Shown here: in pieces, positions 47,039 to 55,538 of the stretch
How positions within the stretch are numbered: the stretch's first letter is position 1
How the letters are laid out: every line of letters begins with the position of its first letter
Source of the DNA: Actibacterium sp. MT2.3-13A
GTDB lineage: Bacteria; Pseudomonadota; Alphaproteobacteria; Rhodobacterales; Rhodobacteraceae
Assembly (NCBI RefSeq): GCF_018139985.1
Contig: NZ_JAGSOU010000008.1
Coordinates: forward strand, 1 to 64,000
DNA length: 64,000 nucleotides
Reading direction: 5' to 3'
Position numbers and translations under genes: made by a program
Notes under the pieces: model-generated
The model's database searches: none
The model's input: only the letters and a program-made list of their open reading frames with translations
What the model was told of the DNA's origin: nothing

Positions 47039-48142
47039 TCAGCTGCGGTGGATCAGCGTGCCGAAGAGATGCGGATCGATGCTGACGCCGTCGAAGGTCG
47101 GCCCCTCGGTCAGGATCGACACCGCGTCATGGCTGTGCAGGCTTTCCTGGTGGCTGGCCACCACCCGGAAATCGCCCACGCGCGGATCATTGCGCAGCGC
47201 CGCGCAGAACAGGCGCGCGGCATCCTCGACGAAGATCGGATGCGCGGCGTTGAGTTCCGCGAAGGCCTGCTCGTCCTCGCGCTTGACCATGACCTGGGTC
47301 TCGGTCGGCACTGCGGCGCGGGCCATCTCCACCAGATCCTCGAACCACAGCCGGCCGGCGCCGGGCTCCAGCACCACCGAGATCCGCGCGACCGAGCGCT
47401 GCGAATGCGGCGTGGCGAGTTGCCCGCGCGCCTGGCGCGCATGTTCGCTGAGCTCCAGCGAGCAAGGGCAGGTCGAGGAATAGACATAGTCGAGATGCAT
47501 GATCTTCTGGCGCTGGCCGGCGCGTTCGACCAGTTCCAGCGCGATGTCGTAATACTGATACCCCTCCAGCCCCGAGCGCAGCGAGCGCACCTTCATCGGG
47601 AAGGAGAAGCGCATCTGGATGCGCGCGTCGAAGCTTTCGAGGTCGGACTTGTAATCGTCCAGCGCCGCCGAGATCACGTCGAAGCTGAAAGTCCGCTCGG
47701 CATGGGCATAGAAGCTGCGCATGATGCGCGACATGTTGATGCCCTTCTTGTCGGCCTCCAGGCTGACCGTGCCGGTGACCGAGGTCTCCAGCGTCAGATC
47801 CCCGTTGTCGCGGGTGTGGAAGCGGATCGGCAGGCGGAAATTGGAGATCCCGACATGCTGGATCTGCTGGCGCGCGCCGCGGATCAGGCTGGCCGGGCCG
47901 TTCTGAAGGTCGGGCAGCGTCGCCTTGTAGCCCTCGTCGGCCGTGAAATCCTGGGGATAGTCCCGGTTGAGATCGGGATAGTTGGACAGCGCGCGGCCGG
48001 GCAGCAGCCGCGCGATGGCCGGGTCCAGCTCGGCCAGCTCGGTGGCGTCGGCCGTGGCCGCCCATGCGCGCAGCAGGTCGAGCGCCTCCCGGGCCTCGTC
48101 ACGGCTGGGCTGCGCGTCGATCTCGCGGGTGTGGATGTTCAT
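47039..48142 (-). CDS. folE2: GTP cyclohydrolase FolE2
   Basis: Type IB GTP cyclohydrolase, which makes dihydroneopterin triphosphate, the first folate/pterin intermediate, without strict need for zinc. The catalytic cysteine region reads STCPCSLELSEHAR; HVGISNFRLPI and MSRIMRSFYAH are family segments. At 367 aa it is complete. It sits between metZ and trkH, all leftward. FolB and FolP lie about 11 kb away in the same direction. Confidence 0.95.
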   Translation of the reverse strand: MNIHTREIDAQPSRDEAREALDLLRAWAATADATELAELDPAIARLLPGRALSNYPDLNRDYPQDFTADEGYKATLPDLQNGPASLIRGARQQIQHVGISNFRLPIRFHTRDNGDLTLETSVTGTVSLEADKKGINMSRIMRSFYAHAERTFSFDVISAALDDYKSDLESFDARIQMRFSFPMKVRSLRSGLEGYQYYDIALELVERAGQRQKIMHLDYVYSSTCPCSLELSEHARQARGQLATPHSQRSVARISVVLEPGAGRLWFEDLVEMARAAVPTETQVMVKREDEQAFAELNAAHPIFVEDAARLFCAALRNDPRVGDFRVVASHQESLHSHDAVSILTEGPTFDGVSIDPHLFGTLIHRS

Positions 48143-48239
48143 CGGGGTCTCCCCTTCGCGTCCTGTCGCCGATCCTTAATATGGGATGCGGATGGCGAAT
48201 ATCCAATTCATACGCCACAGATACGCAAAAAGACACGAT

Positions 48240-49421
48240 TCAGATCACATCCAGCGCCGCCGTCACATCCGCCAGCAGATCGCCGATGGCCTCCAGCCCG
48301 AGGCTGACCCGCACCAAGCCGGGCGAGATCCCCAGATGCTGCTTCTGATCCTCCGGCAGGCGCTGGTGGGTGGTCGTGGCGGGATGGGTGACCAGGCTTT
48401 TCGCGTCGCCGAGGTTGTTGGAAATGGTGAACAGTTCCAACGCGTTGAGGAAGCGGAACGCCGCCGCCTGACCACCTGCGACCTCGATCGCCAGCATGGT
48501 TCCGCCCGAGCCCATCTGCGCCTGCGCCAGCGCGTGCTGCGGGTGGCTGTCCAGCCCCGGATAGATCACGCGGTCTAGTTTCGGGTGGCCCTGCAGCGCC
48601 TCGGCCAGCGCCTGAGCGCTCTGAGCCTGTGCGCGCACGCGCAGGTCCAGCGTCTCCAGCCCCTTCAGCATCACCCAGGCGTTGAACGGGCTCAGCGCCC
48701 CGCCGGAATGTTTCAGATAGGGCTCCAGCGTGCCGCGGATGAATTCCTTGGAGCCCAGCACCACCCCGCCCAGACAGCGCCCCTGCCCGTCGATATGCTT
48801 GGTCGTGGAATAGATGACGACATCGGCGCCCTGCTCCAGCGCGCGGGAAAAGACCGGCGTGGCGAAGACATTGTCGACGATGACCAGCGCGCCCACGGCA
48901 TGGGCCAGCCCCGCCACCGCGGCGATGTCGATCACCTCCAGCGTGGGGTTGGAGACGGATTCGAAGAATACCGCCTTGGTGTCCGGCCTGATCGCCGCGC
49001 GCCATTGCTCCAGGTCGGTGCCGTCGACCAGCGTCACCTCGACGCCGTAGCGACCCAGCACGTCCTGAAGGATGTAGAGGCAGGAGCCGAACAGCGCCCG
49101 CGCCGCCACGACGTGATCGCCGGACTGCAGCAGCGCGGTCAGCGCGCCGTTGACCGCGGCCATGCCGGAGGCGGTGGCGAAGGCATCCTCGGCCCCCTCG
49201 ATCGCGGCGATGCGGTCCTCGAACATGCGCACGGTGGGGTTGCCGTAGCGGGCATAGATGAACTCGTCCTCACCCAGCGCGACGAAGCGCGCCTCGGCCT
49301 GCTCGGCGGTCTCGTAGACGAAGCCCTGCGTCAGGAAAATCGCCTCGGAGACCTCGCCATACTGGCTGCGCCGGGTGCCGGCATGCACCATCCGCGTGCG
49401 CGCGTCCCAATCCTTCGTCAT
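48240..49421 (-). CDS. metZ: O-succinylhomoserine sulfhydrylase
   Basis: PLP enzyme that makes homocysteine from O-succinylhomoserine (or an O-acyl analogue) and sulfide. The Cys/Met-metabolism fold shows IYARYGNPTVRMFE, ATASGMAAVNGAL, the Schiff-base lysine K208 in YSTTKHIDGQG and SLGLEAIGDLLAD near the end. At 393 aa it is full length, with an AGGAGG ribosome site. A SAM-II riboswitch and a terminator occupy the leader, so expression should fall when S-adenosylmethionine is plentiful. Confidence 0.95.
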   Translation of the reverse strand: MTKDWDARTRMVHAGTRRSQYGEVSEAIFLTQGFVYETAEQAEARFVALGEDEFIYARYGNPTVRMFEDRIAAIEGAEDAFATASGMAAVNGALTALLQSGDHVVAARALFGSCLYILQDVLGRYGVEVTLVDGTDLEQWRAAIRPDTKAVFFESVSNPTLEVIDIAAVAGLAHAVGALVIVDNVFATPVFSRALEQGADVVIYSTTKHIDGQGRCLGGVVLGSKEFIRGTLEPYLKHSGGALSPFNAWVMLKGLETLDLRVRAQAQSAQALAEALQGHPKLDRVIYPGLDSHPQHALAQAQMGSGGTMLAIEVAGGQAAAFRFLNALELFTISNNLGDAKSLVTHPATTTHQRLPEDQKQHLGISPGLVRVSLGLEAIGDLLADVTAALDVI

Positions 49422-49443
49422 GATCCTGCCTCCTCGCGGCATG

Positions 49444-49473
49444 AAAAAACCCCCACCGCCAGAGCGCCGGGGG
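49444..49473 (-). terminator. Attenuator in the metZ leader
   Basis: On the minus strand a stem starting CCCCC and ending GGGGG (eight pairs plus one G-T, one mismatch) is followed by TTTTTT. It lies between the SAM-II aptamer and the metZ ribosome site, consistent with transcriptional attenuation. Confidence 0.8.
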
Positions 49474-49489
49474 CCGCGAAGAGTCCCAG

Positions 49490-49546
49490 ACCTCTTTAGC
49501 GGCATCTTTAACGTGGCCCGCAATCCGGTGAACAAATCGCCACGCC
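49490..49546 (-). ncRNA. SAM-II riboswitch aptamer upstream of metZ
   Basis: The minus strand reads CGTGGC-GATTTG, then CCGGATTGC, GCCACGTTAAAG and GCTAAAGAGG in order. P1 is CGTGGC/GCCACG; the GATTTG, CGTTAAA and GCTAAA stretches are the conserved pseudoknot elements of SAM-II riboswitches, which in alphaproteobacteria precede metA, metX or metZ. The aptamer ends about 70 bases before the start codon, with a terminator between. Confidence 0.88.
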
Positions 49547-49680
49547 GCGAGGCATAGCGCCGCACCCGCCGCCCGTCAAGTCGCCCGCCGCGGTCACGGC
49601 TTGTTGCACATCCGCGCGCGCCCCGGCCCTTGCCCTCTGCCGCGAAATCCCCATTCTGAGGCGCGCAACAGGAGAAGACC

Positions 49681-50373
49681 ATGATCGAGCTTTACTACTG
49701 GCCCACGCCGAACGGCTGGAAGATATCCATCGCGCTGGAGGAGATGGGGTTGCCCTACCGCGTGCATCTCGTCGATATCGGCAAGGGCGAGCAGTTCGAT
49801 CCCGACTTCCTGAAGATCGCGCCGAACAACCGCATGCCCGCGATCATAGATCCCGACGGGCCCGACGGCGAACCGATCTCGATCTTCGAATCCGGCGCCA
49901 TCCTGCAATATCTCGCCCGCAAGACCGGGCGCTTCTACGGCGCGACCGAGCGCGACCGGATCGTGGTCGACCAGTGGCTGATGTGGCAGATGGGGGGCTT
50001 GGGCCCGATGGCGGGACAGGCACATCACTTCCTGAAATACGCCCCCGGAATGGAGCCGCCCAACGACCTGCCCTACGCCAAGGACCGCTACCGCAACGAG
50101 ACCGCGCGCCTTTACGGCGTGCTGAACCGGCGGCTGGCGGAGAACGACTATGTGGCCGGCGACTTCTACTCCATCGCCGACATGGCGATCTGGCCCTGGG
50201 CCTCGCTTTGGGAGGGGCAGGAGCAGACGCTGGAGGACAAGCCGCACATGGCGCGCTGGCTGGAGACGGTCGGCAGCCGCCCCGCCGTGCGGCGCGGCCG
50301 GGCGCTGGCGGCCGAGAAACGCTCGGACTTCCGGGCCGACCGCAAGGCGCAGGAGCTTCTGTTCAAGCGCTAA
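49681..50373 (+). CDS. Glutathione transferase, YfcG/Nu-class-like
   Basis: Glutathione S-transferase family protein of 230 aa. The N-terminal thioredoxin-like domain begins YYWPTPNGWKISIALEEMGLPY, with the TPNGWK motif of disulfide-reductase-type bacterial GSTs, and has the glutathione-binding FESGAILQYLA. The helical C-terminal domain spans about 95-210. Relatives reduce disulfide bonds using two glutathiones. An ACAGGAGAAG ribosome site is present. A 3'-end repeat follows. Confidence 0.9.
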   Translation: MIELYYWPTPNGWKISIALEEMGLPYRVHLVDIGKGEQFDPDFLKIAPNNRMPAIIDPDGPDGEPISIFESGAILQYLARKTGRFYGATERDRIVVDQWLMWQMGGLGPMAGQAHHFLKYAPGMEPPNDLPYAKDRYRNETARLYGVLNRRLAENDYVAGDFYSIADMAIWPWASLWEGQEQTLEDKPHMARWLETVGSRPAVRRGRALAAEKRSDFRADRKAQELLFKR

Positions 50374-50411
50374 GCGGTGGCACGCCCGCGGCGCAAGCCT
50401 TCGGTTCGATT

Positions 50412-50454
50412 GGGGCTCCGCCCCAAACCCCGGAGTATTTCGGCCAAGAAGAAG
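50412..50454 (+). repeat. 3'-end repeat, copy B
   Basis: A small GGGGC/GCCCC hairpin is followed by GGAGTATTTCGG and GCCAAGAAGAAG. It lies 39 bases after the glutathione transferase stop and 57 before the convergent ispZ stop. The layout (GC hairpin, then TATTT, then AAGAAGAAG) matches copy D. Confidence 0.7.
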
Positions 50455-50510
50455 GGCGCGGCCGTTTTCTTCTGGCCCCCAATCCCCCGCCGGAGCCCGG
50501 GCGCGGCGCC

Positions 50511-51122
50511 TCAGTCCTCATCCGGCTCTTTCGCTTCGAAGGCGTAGGTCTGGAACAGTTTGCCCTGGGTCATGAAGAAGGCGAAGACAGCGATGGTCAG
50601 GCCGAAGGTCTTGAAATTGACCCAGGCGTCGGTGCTCATGGTGCGCCAGATCACCTCGTTGAGCACCGCGAGCCCTGCGAAGAACCCGGCCAGCCGGCGG
50701 GTCAGGATCATCCAGCCCTCTCGCTTGAGCGGCATCATCTCTTCCATGACATATTGCAGGTAACTTTCCCCGCGCAGCAGGCCGAAACCCAGCACGGCGG
50801 CGAAAAGCGCATAGATCATCGTGGGCTTCATCTTGAAGAAGCGGTCGTCGTTCAGCCAGACGGTGAGCCCGCCGAACAGCACCACCAGAACCGCCGTGGC
50901 GATCTGCATCTTCGACAGCTTCCCCGACAGCCACCAGATCAGCCCGGTGCTGGCCAGCATCACGGGGATGAAGCCGGCGGTGACCAGGATGAAGCCCTGG
51001 TATTCGGTGCCACCGATGCTGAAGCTGCGGTCGCGCAGCGCCACATAGCCCGCGAAGAAGGCCACGATCGGCCCCAGTTCCAGCGCCAGTTTCACGAAGG
51101 GGTTCAGTTTCTTGTCGGCCAT
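50511..51122 (-). CDS. ispZ: Inner membrane septation protein IspZ/YciB
   Basis: Polytopic inner-membrane protein (203 aa, about five or six membrane segments) of the YciB/IspZ family, linked to septation and envelope integrity. Family segments include LELGPIVAFF near the N-terminus, MKPTMIYALFA and NEVIWRTMSTDAWVNFKTFG. It is last in an ftsY-eamA-ispZ run, starting 2 bases after the eamA stop. Confidence 0.93.
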   Translation of the reverse strand: MADKKLNPFVKLALELGPIVAFFAGYVALRDRSFSIGGTEYQGFILVTAGFIPVMLASTGLIWWLSGKLSKMQIATAVLVVLFGGLTVWLNDDRFFKMKPTMIYALFAAVLGFGLLRGESYLQYVMEEMMPLKREGWMILTRRLAGFFAGLAVLNEVIWRTMSTDAWVNFKTFGLTIAVFAFFMTQGKLFQTYAFEAKEPDED

Positions 51123-51124
51123 CT

Positions 51125-52030
51125 CTATCCGCCTATCTCCACAATCACCGCGCCCGCCGCGATCAGCGCCATCAGGGCCAGCCTTCGCGGGCCCACCTTC
51201 TCGCCCAGCAGCACCCAGCCGATCAGCGCGGCGAAGACGGTCGAGGTCTCGCGCAGCACTGCCGCCTCGCCCACCTTGTCCAGCCGCGTGGCCATCATCA
51301 CCGCGCCGAAGCTGAAGAAGGCGATCACCGCCCCCAGCGCCCCGCGCGCCATCAGGGGCCCCGCTGCCGGCCGACCCTCCATCCGCATCCAGCGCAGCAG
51401 CATCAGGGGCGGCATGAAGAACAGCCCGTCGATGAAAAAGAACCACGCCAGGAATGTAAATGGGTTGGCGGTGGCGCGGATGCCATAGGCGTCATAGGTC
51501 GTATAGAGCGCGACGAACCCGCCGGTCAGCAGCGCCAGCGCCAGCGCCGGTTTCAGCGTATCGCGGTCGAACTCCCAATGGATCAGGTTGTAGGCCGCCA
51601 GCCCGAAGATGCCGGCCAGCAGCACCCCCACCCCCGCCCATTGCGCCAGGGTGAACACCTCGCCGAAAATCAGATAGGCGCCGATCACGGCAAAAAGCGG
51701 CCCGGTGCCGCGCACCACCGGGTAGACCACCGTGTAGGCGCCCTTGGAATAGGCGAAGGCCTGCGCCAGCTTGTAGCTGGCATGGATCACGAAGGCGCCG
51801 GCGAAGATCGGCCACATGTGCGGCTCGGGCCAGGGCACGACGAACAGCGCGAAGGGCGCGGCCATCACGCCATAGCTGAAATCGATCGCGCCGCGGCTGA
51901 ACCAGGGGTCGTGCCGCCCCTTCTGAAGCGCGCCGAAGATCGCATGCAGCAGCGCCGCCAGCAGGGCCAGGGCGAGCGCCAGCCGGTGGCCCGCCTCGGT
52001 GCCCTCAAGGCCGATCAGCCATTGGCTCAC
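51125..52030 (-). CDS. EamA/DMT family transporter
   Basis: A 301-residue membrane protein with about ten hydrophobic segments in two EamA repeats. Segments such as YPVVRGTGPLFAVIGAYLIFGE and FAALIGWVLLGEKVGPRRL are typical. It is wedged between ftsY (4-base overlap) and ispZ, so it is expressed with membrane-insertion and envelope genes. Substrate is unknown. Confidence 0.88.
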   Translation of the reverse strand: MSQWLIGLEGTEAGHRLALALALLAALLHAIFGALQKGRHDPWFSRGAIDFSYGVMAAPFALFVVPWPEPHMWPIFAGAFVIHASYKLAQAFAYSKGAYTVVYPVVRGTGPLFAVIGAYLIFGEVFTLAQWAGVGVLLAGIFGLAAYNLIHWEFDRDTLKPALALALLTGGFVALYTTYDAYGIRATANPFTFLAWFFFIDGLFFMPPLMLLRWMRMEGRPAAGPLMARGALGAVIAFFSFGAVMMATRLDKVGEAAVLRETSTVFAALIGWVLLGEKVGPRRLALMALIAAGAVIVEIGG

Positions 52031-53211
52031 GCCCCGGCACCTGCCAGCGCGCGGGCGAATTCCTCGGGGTCGAACGCGGCGAGATCGTCGATCTGCTCGC
52101 CCACGCCGATGGCGTGGATCGGCAGGCCGAACTGATCGGCCAGCGCCACCAGCACGCCGCCCTTGGCGGTGCCGTCGAGCTTGGTCATCACCAGGCCGGT
52201 GACATCGGCCATCTGCTGGAAGATCTTGACCTGGTTGACCGCGTTCTGGCCGGTGGTCGCGTCCAGCACCAGCAGGGTGTTGTGCGGCGCCTCGGGGTTC
52301 TTCTTGCGGATGACGCGGACGATCTTGGCCAGCTCTTCCATCAGGTCGGCGCGGTTCTGCAAGCGCCCGGCGGTGTCGATGAGCAGCAGGTCGGCCCCTT
52401 CGGCCTCGGCCCGGGTCATGGCGTCATAGGCGAGGCTGGCGGGGTCCGAGCCCTCGGGCGCGGTCATCACCGGCACGCCGGCGCGCTCGCCCCAGACCTG
52501 GAGCTGTTCGACGGCGGCGGCGCGGAAAGTGTCGCCCGCGGCGATCACCACCGATTTGCCGGCGGCCTTGAACTGGCTGGCGAGCTTGCCGATGGTCGTG
52601 GTCTTGCCCGAACCGTTCACGCCGACCACCAGCACCACCTGCGGGCGCGAAGGGTAGAGCGGCATCGGCTTGGCCACCGGCTCCATGATCCGGGCGACCT
52701 CGCGGGCCAGGAGTTCCTTGATCTCATCGACCGACAGCTTCTTGCCGAAACGCCCCTCGGCCATGTTCGCCGTCACCCGCAGCGCCGTGTCCACGCCCAT
52801 GTCGGCCGAGATCAGCAACTCCTCCAGGCTTTCCAGCATGTCGTCGTCCAGCGCCCGCCGCATCACCGTCTTCGGCGCCTCGCGGCCGATGATCCGGCCC
52901 AGGAAGCCCGGCTTCTGCACCGCATGGTCGGTGACCGAGGGCACCTCCAGCGGGCCTTCGGGCGCGAAGGGCTCGGGCATGGAGGGCAGCTCGGTCGGTG
53001 TCTCCGGTGCCTCGGGTTCGGGCGCGGGGACGGGCACGTTCACCGGCTCGGGTTCGGGCTGCGGTTCGGGTTCGGGCTGATATTCGGGTCCGGGTTCGGG
53101 CGCGGCCAGCGACTCGACTTCGCCGCCCTCCTCGACGATCGCCTCAAGCCCCTCTTCGAGCCTGGACGAGGATTTCAGCAACCGGTTCTTGAGTTTCGAG
53201 AAAAACGACAT
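52027..53211 (-). CDS. ftsY: Signal recognition particle receptor FtsY
   Basis: SRP receptor GTPase that docks ribosome-SRP complexes at the inner membrane. The acidic N-terminal A domain (about 20-95) is a Pro-Glu-rich low-complexity stretch with many P-E-P repeats. The N domain precedes the G domain with P-loop VNGSGKTTTIGKLA, AAGDTFRAAAVEQL, DTAGR and TKLDGTAKGG. The ATG giving MSFFSKLKNRLLK is preferred (394 aa). The upstream 264 bases show no gene. Confidence 0.97.
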   Translation of the reverse strand: MSFFSKLKNRLLKSSSRLEEGLEAIVEEGGEVESLAAPEPGPEYQPEPEPQPEPEPVNVPVPAPEPEAPETPTELPSMPEPFAPEGPLEVPSVTDHAVQKPGFLGRIIGREAPKTVMRRALDDDMLESLEELLISADMGVDTALRVTANMAEGRFGKKLSVDEIKELLAREVARIMEPVAKPMPLYPSRPQVVLVVGVNGSGKTTTIGKLASQFKAAGKSVVIAAGDTFRAAAVEQLQVWGERAGVPVMTAPEGSDPASLAYDAMTRAEAEGADLLLIDTAGRLQNRADLMEELAKIVRVIRKKNPEAPHNTLLVLDATTGQNAVNQVKIFQQMADVTGLVMTKLDGTAKGGVLVALADQFGLPIHAIGVGEQIDDLAAFDPEEFARALAGAGA

Positions 53212-53475
53212 GCGGCCTCCGTTCCCTTCGTCAGATAATGCCTCTTGCACGGTTAGGAAAGAGCGGGCGGCGGCCGAAAGGCGAAAAGAACAAGCGCCCG
53301 GGCGCCGACACGGCGCGCCCGGAGCCCCCATTCCGCTCCCCGAGCGGCGGACAGAGCGCCACCGACGCCCGCGCCGGGCCGGACAGGATTTGCATCGGCA
53401 TCCGCCGCCTTCCCGGCGGGCAAGCGCGCGCAAGTGTTTTGACCGGCGCGCCCGAGGCCCTATGATCCGCACACC

Positions 53476-53880
53476 ATGACCCGCACCGCCTCGCCCCTCA
53501 TCGCGCTGATCCTCGCCGCCTCGCCCGCCCTCGCTGCTGAGCCGATGAGCGCTGAGGAATTCGAGCGCTACACGACGGGCAAGACCCTCTATTACGGCAC
53601 GCCCGGCGCGCCCTACGGGGCCGAGCAATACCTGCCCGGCCGCCGCGTGATCTGGACCTTTCTCGACGGCGCGTGCCAGGAGGGGGTGTGGTACGAAAGC
53701 GAGGGGCTGATCTGCTTTGCCTACGACACCCTGCCCGGCGGCCCGCAATGCTGGAGCTTCTACGCCACGCCGGGCGGCATGACGGCGCTGTTCGAGAACG
53801 ACCCCGGAGAAACCGAGCTGATCGAGACCGAACAGGGCCACGACCCGCTGCTCTGCCCCGGCCCGGATGTCGGGGTGTGA
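53476..53880 (+). CDS. Small exported protein, unknown function
   Basis: A 134-residue protein with a signal peptide (about 1-21, ending A-L-A-A). The mature part is acidic and aromatic and has four cysteines (DGACQEG, LICFAYD, PQCWSFY, LLCPGP) that could form two disulfides in the periplasm. I recognise no named family. It is convergent with xseA, separated by an inverted repeat. Confidence 0.7.
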   Translation: MTRTASPLIALILAASPALAAEPMSAEEFERYTTGKTLYYGTPGAPYGAEQYLPGRRVIWTFLDGACQEGVWYESEGLICFAYDTLPGGPQCWSFYATPGGMTALFENDPGETELIETEQGHDPLLCPGPDVGV

Positions 53881-53889
53881 CCCCCTCCC

Positions 53890-53985
53890 CTTCTTCTTGG
53901 CGAAAATACTCCCGCCGGAGGCGGAAATCCCGAACGTGCCGCAGGCGGCAAGGGTCGGGATTTGAGTATTTTCGCCAAGAAGAAG
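53890..53985. repeat. 3'-end repeat, copy C (perfect nested inverted repeat)
   Basis: Outer arms 53890-53911 and 53964-53985 are exact 22-base inverted copies with the core GAGTATTT and GCCAAGAAGAAG. Nested inside are AAATCCCGA/TCGGGATTT and a small GCCGC/GCGGC stem. The whole gap between two convergent genes is this structure, so it probably acts as a bidirectional transcript end. Confidence 0.85.
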
Positions 53986-53986
53986 A

Positions 53987-55468
53987 TCAGAACAGGCTGC
54001 CTTGCTCGGGCGGTTCGGGCTTGGCCCGCGCGGCTTTCGGCGCGGCGCCGCCGAGCTTGAACCGGCCGTCCTGGAACTCGATCTCCAGCGCGGGGCTTTG
54101 CTCGGCCTCGGCGCGGGTGGTGATCACCTGCGCGCCCGACCACACCACAGCGTAGCCGCGCTTGAGCGTCTCGCGGTAACCCAGCGTCTGGCGCGTGCGG
54201 TCGAGCGCGTCGAGTTCCTGGCGCCAGTGCTTGATCTGCCCGCCCGAGACCAGCGACAGGCGTTGGGTGACGCGCGCCAGATCGCGTCCCTTGCGGTCGA
54301 TCTCGCGGTCCAGCAGCGCGGGGTCGAGCCGCGCGGCGCGTTCGTTCAGTCGGCGGCGGGCGTCGCCGGTCAGGCGCGTCAGCGCGGCCGGCCGCAGCGA
54401 GGCCGAGGCCTCGGAAAACTGCACCCGCTTGCGCTGCGCGGCGAGGCTCAGCGACGGGCCCAGCCGGTCGCCCCAGCTGTCGAGCCTCTGGCGCGCGCTT
54501 TCGACCAGGGTCGCGGGCTTGGGCAGGGCGCGGGAGAGGTCGCGCAGGCGCTGGCCGCGCAGGCTGAGCACCTGCGTCGCGGCATGGCTGAGCCGCGCGC
54601 CCTGGCCGTCGAGCCCGGCCATCAGTTCCATCCGCACCGGCACCGCCAGTTCGGCCGCCGCCGTCGGCGTGGGGGCGCGGCGGTCGGCGACGAAGTCGAT
54701 CAGGGTGGTGTCGGTCTCGTGCCCCACGGCCGAGATCAGCGGGATTTCGGAGGCGGCGGCGGCGCGGGCGACGATCTCCTCGTTGAAGCCCCAAAGATCC
54801 TCGATCGAGCCGCCGCCGCGCGCCACGATCAGAAGGTCCGGCCGGGGCAGCGCGCCGCCCGGCGTCAGCCGGTTGAAGCCTTGAATCGCGCGGGCGACCT
54901 CGGGCGCGCAATTGGCGCCCTGCACCGCCACCGGCCAGATCAGCACCTTGCGCGGGAAGCGGTCGCGCAGCCGGTGGAGGATGTCGCGGATCACCGCGCC
55001 CGAGGGCGAGGTGATCACCCCGATGACCTCGGGCAGATAGGGCAGCGGCCTTTTGCGGGCGGGCGCGAACAGCCCCTCGGCCTCGAGCTGTTTCTTGCGC
55101 TTCTCCAGCATGGCCATCAGCGCGCCCATGCCGGCGGGCGCGATATCCTCGATCACCATCTGGTATTTCGATTGCCCGCCGAAGGTGGTCAGCCGGCCGG
55201 TCGCCACCACCTCCAGCCCCTCTTCGGGCTGGGTGGCGAGGCGGTTGGCGACGCCTTTCCAGATGACGGCCGAGAGCACGTTCCGGTCGTCCTTGAGGTC
55301 GAGATAGATGTGACCCGAGCGCGGCCGTGACACGCGCCCGATCTCGCCGCGAACGCGGACATGGGCGAACTCGCCCTCGATCACGCGCTTCACCGCGCCC
55401 GAGATCTCGGTCACGGTGAATTCGGGGGCGTTGAGGCCGGGGGTGGGCTCGTCGATCAGGTCGGACAT
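53987..55468 (-). CDS. xseA: Exodeoxyribonuclease VII large subunit
   Basis: Catalytic subunit of ExoVII, which degrades single-stranded DNA in repair with XseB. The N-terminal OB-fold (about 15-110) has RVRGEIGRVSRPRSGHIYLDLKD; the catalytic region contains VIGVITSPSGAVIRDI, RGGGSIEDLWGFNEE and ISAVGHETDTTLIDFVAD. A long coiled helical C-terminal region follows. At 493 aa it is complete. It is divergent from purD with a 70-base gap. xseB is not in the window. Confidence 0.97.
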   Translation of the reverse strand: MSDLIDEPTPGLNAPEFTVTEISGAVKRVIEGEFAHVRVRGEIGRVSRPRSGHIYLDLKDDRNVLSAVIWKGVANRLATQPEEGLEVVATGRLTTFGGQSKYQMVIEDIAPAGMGALMAMLEKRKKQLEAEGLFAPARKRPLPYLPEVIGVITSPSGAVIRDILHRLRDRFPRKVLIWPVAVQGANCAPEVARAIQGFNRLTPGGALPRPDLLIVARGGGSIEDLWGFNEEIVARAAAASEIPLISAVGHETDTTLIDFVADRRAPTPTAAAELAVPVRMELMAGLDGQGARLSHAATQVLSLRGQRLRDLSRALPKPATLVESARQRLDSWGDRLGPSLSLAAQRKRVQFSEASASLRPAALTRLTGDARRRLNERAARLDPALLDREIDRKGRDLARVTQRLSLVSGGQIKHWRQELDALDRTRQTLGYRETLKRGYAVVWSGAQVITTRAEAEQSPALEIEFQDGRFKLGGAAPKAARAKPEPPEQGSLF

Positions 55469-55538
55469 GGGCGCTCGCTTGTCATGATGTCATGTGCAGC
55501 ATAGAAGGCGGGCGAACGAAGGTGAAGCGGGGCGACAG

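Noticed and set aside
55480-55493. Pho-box reading of the TGTCAT direct repeat between xseA and purD
   Set aside because: The two units are eight bases apart, not the eleven expected for PhoB-type sites, and no phosphate genes are nearby.
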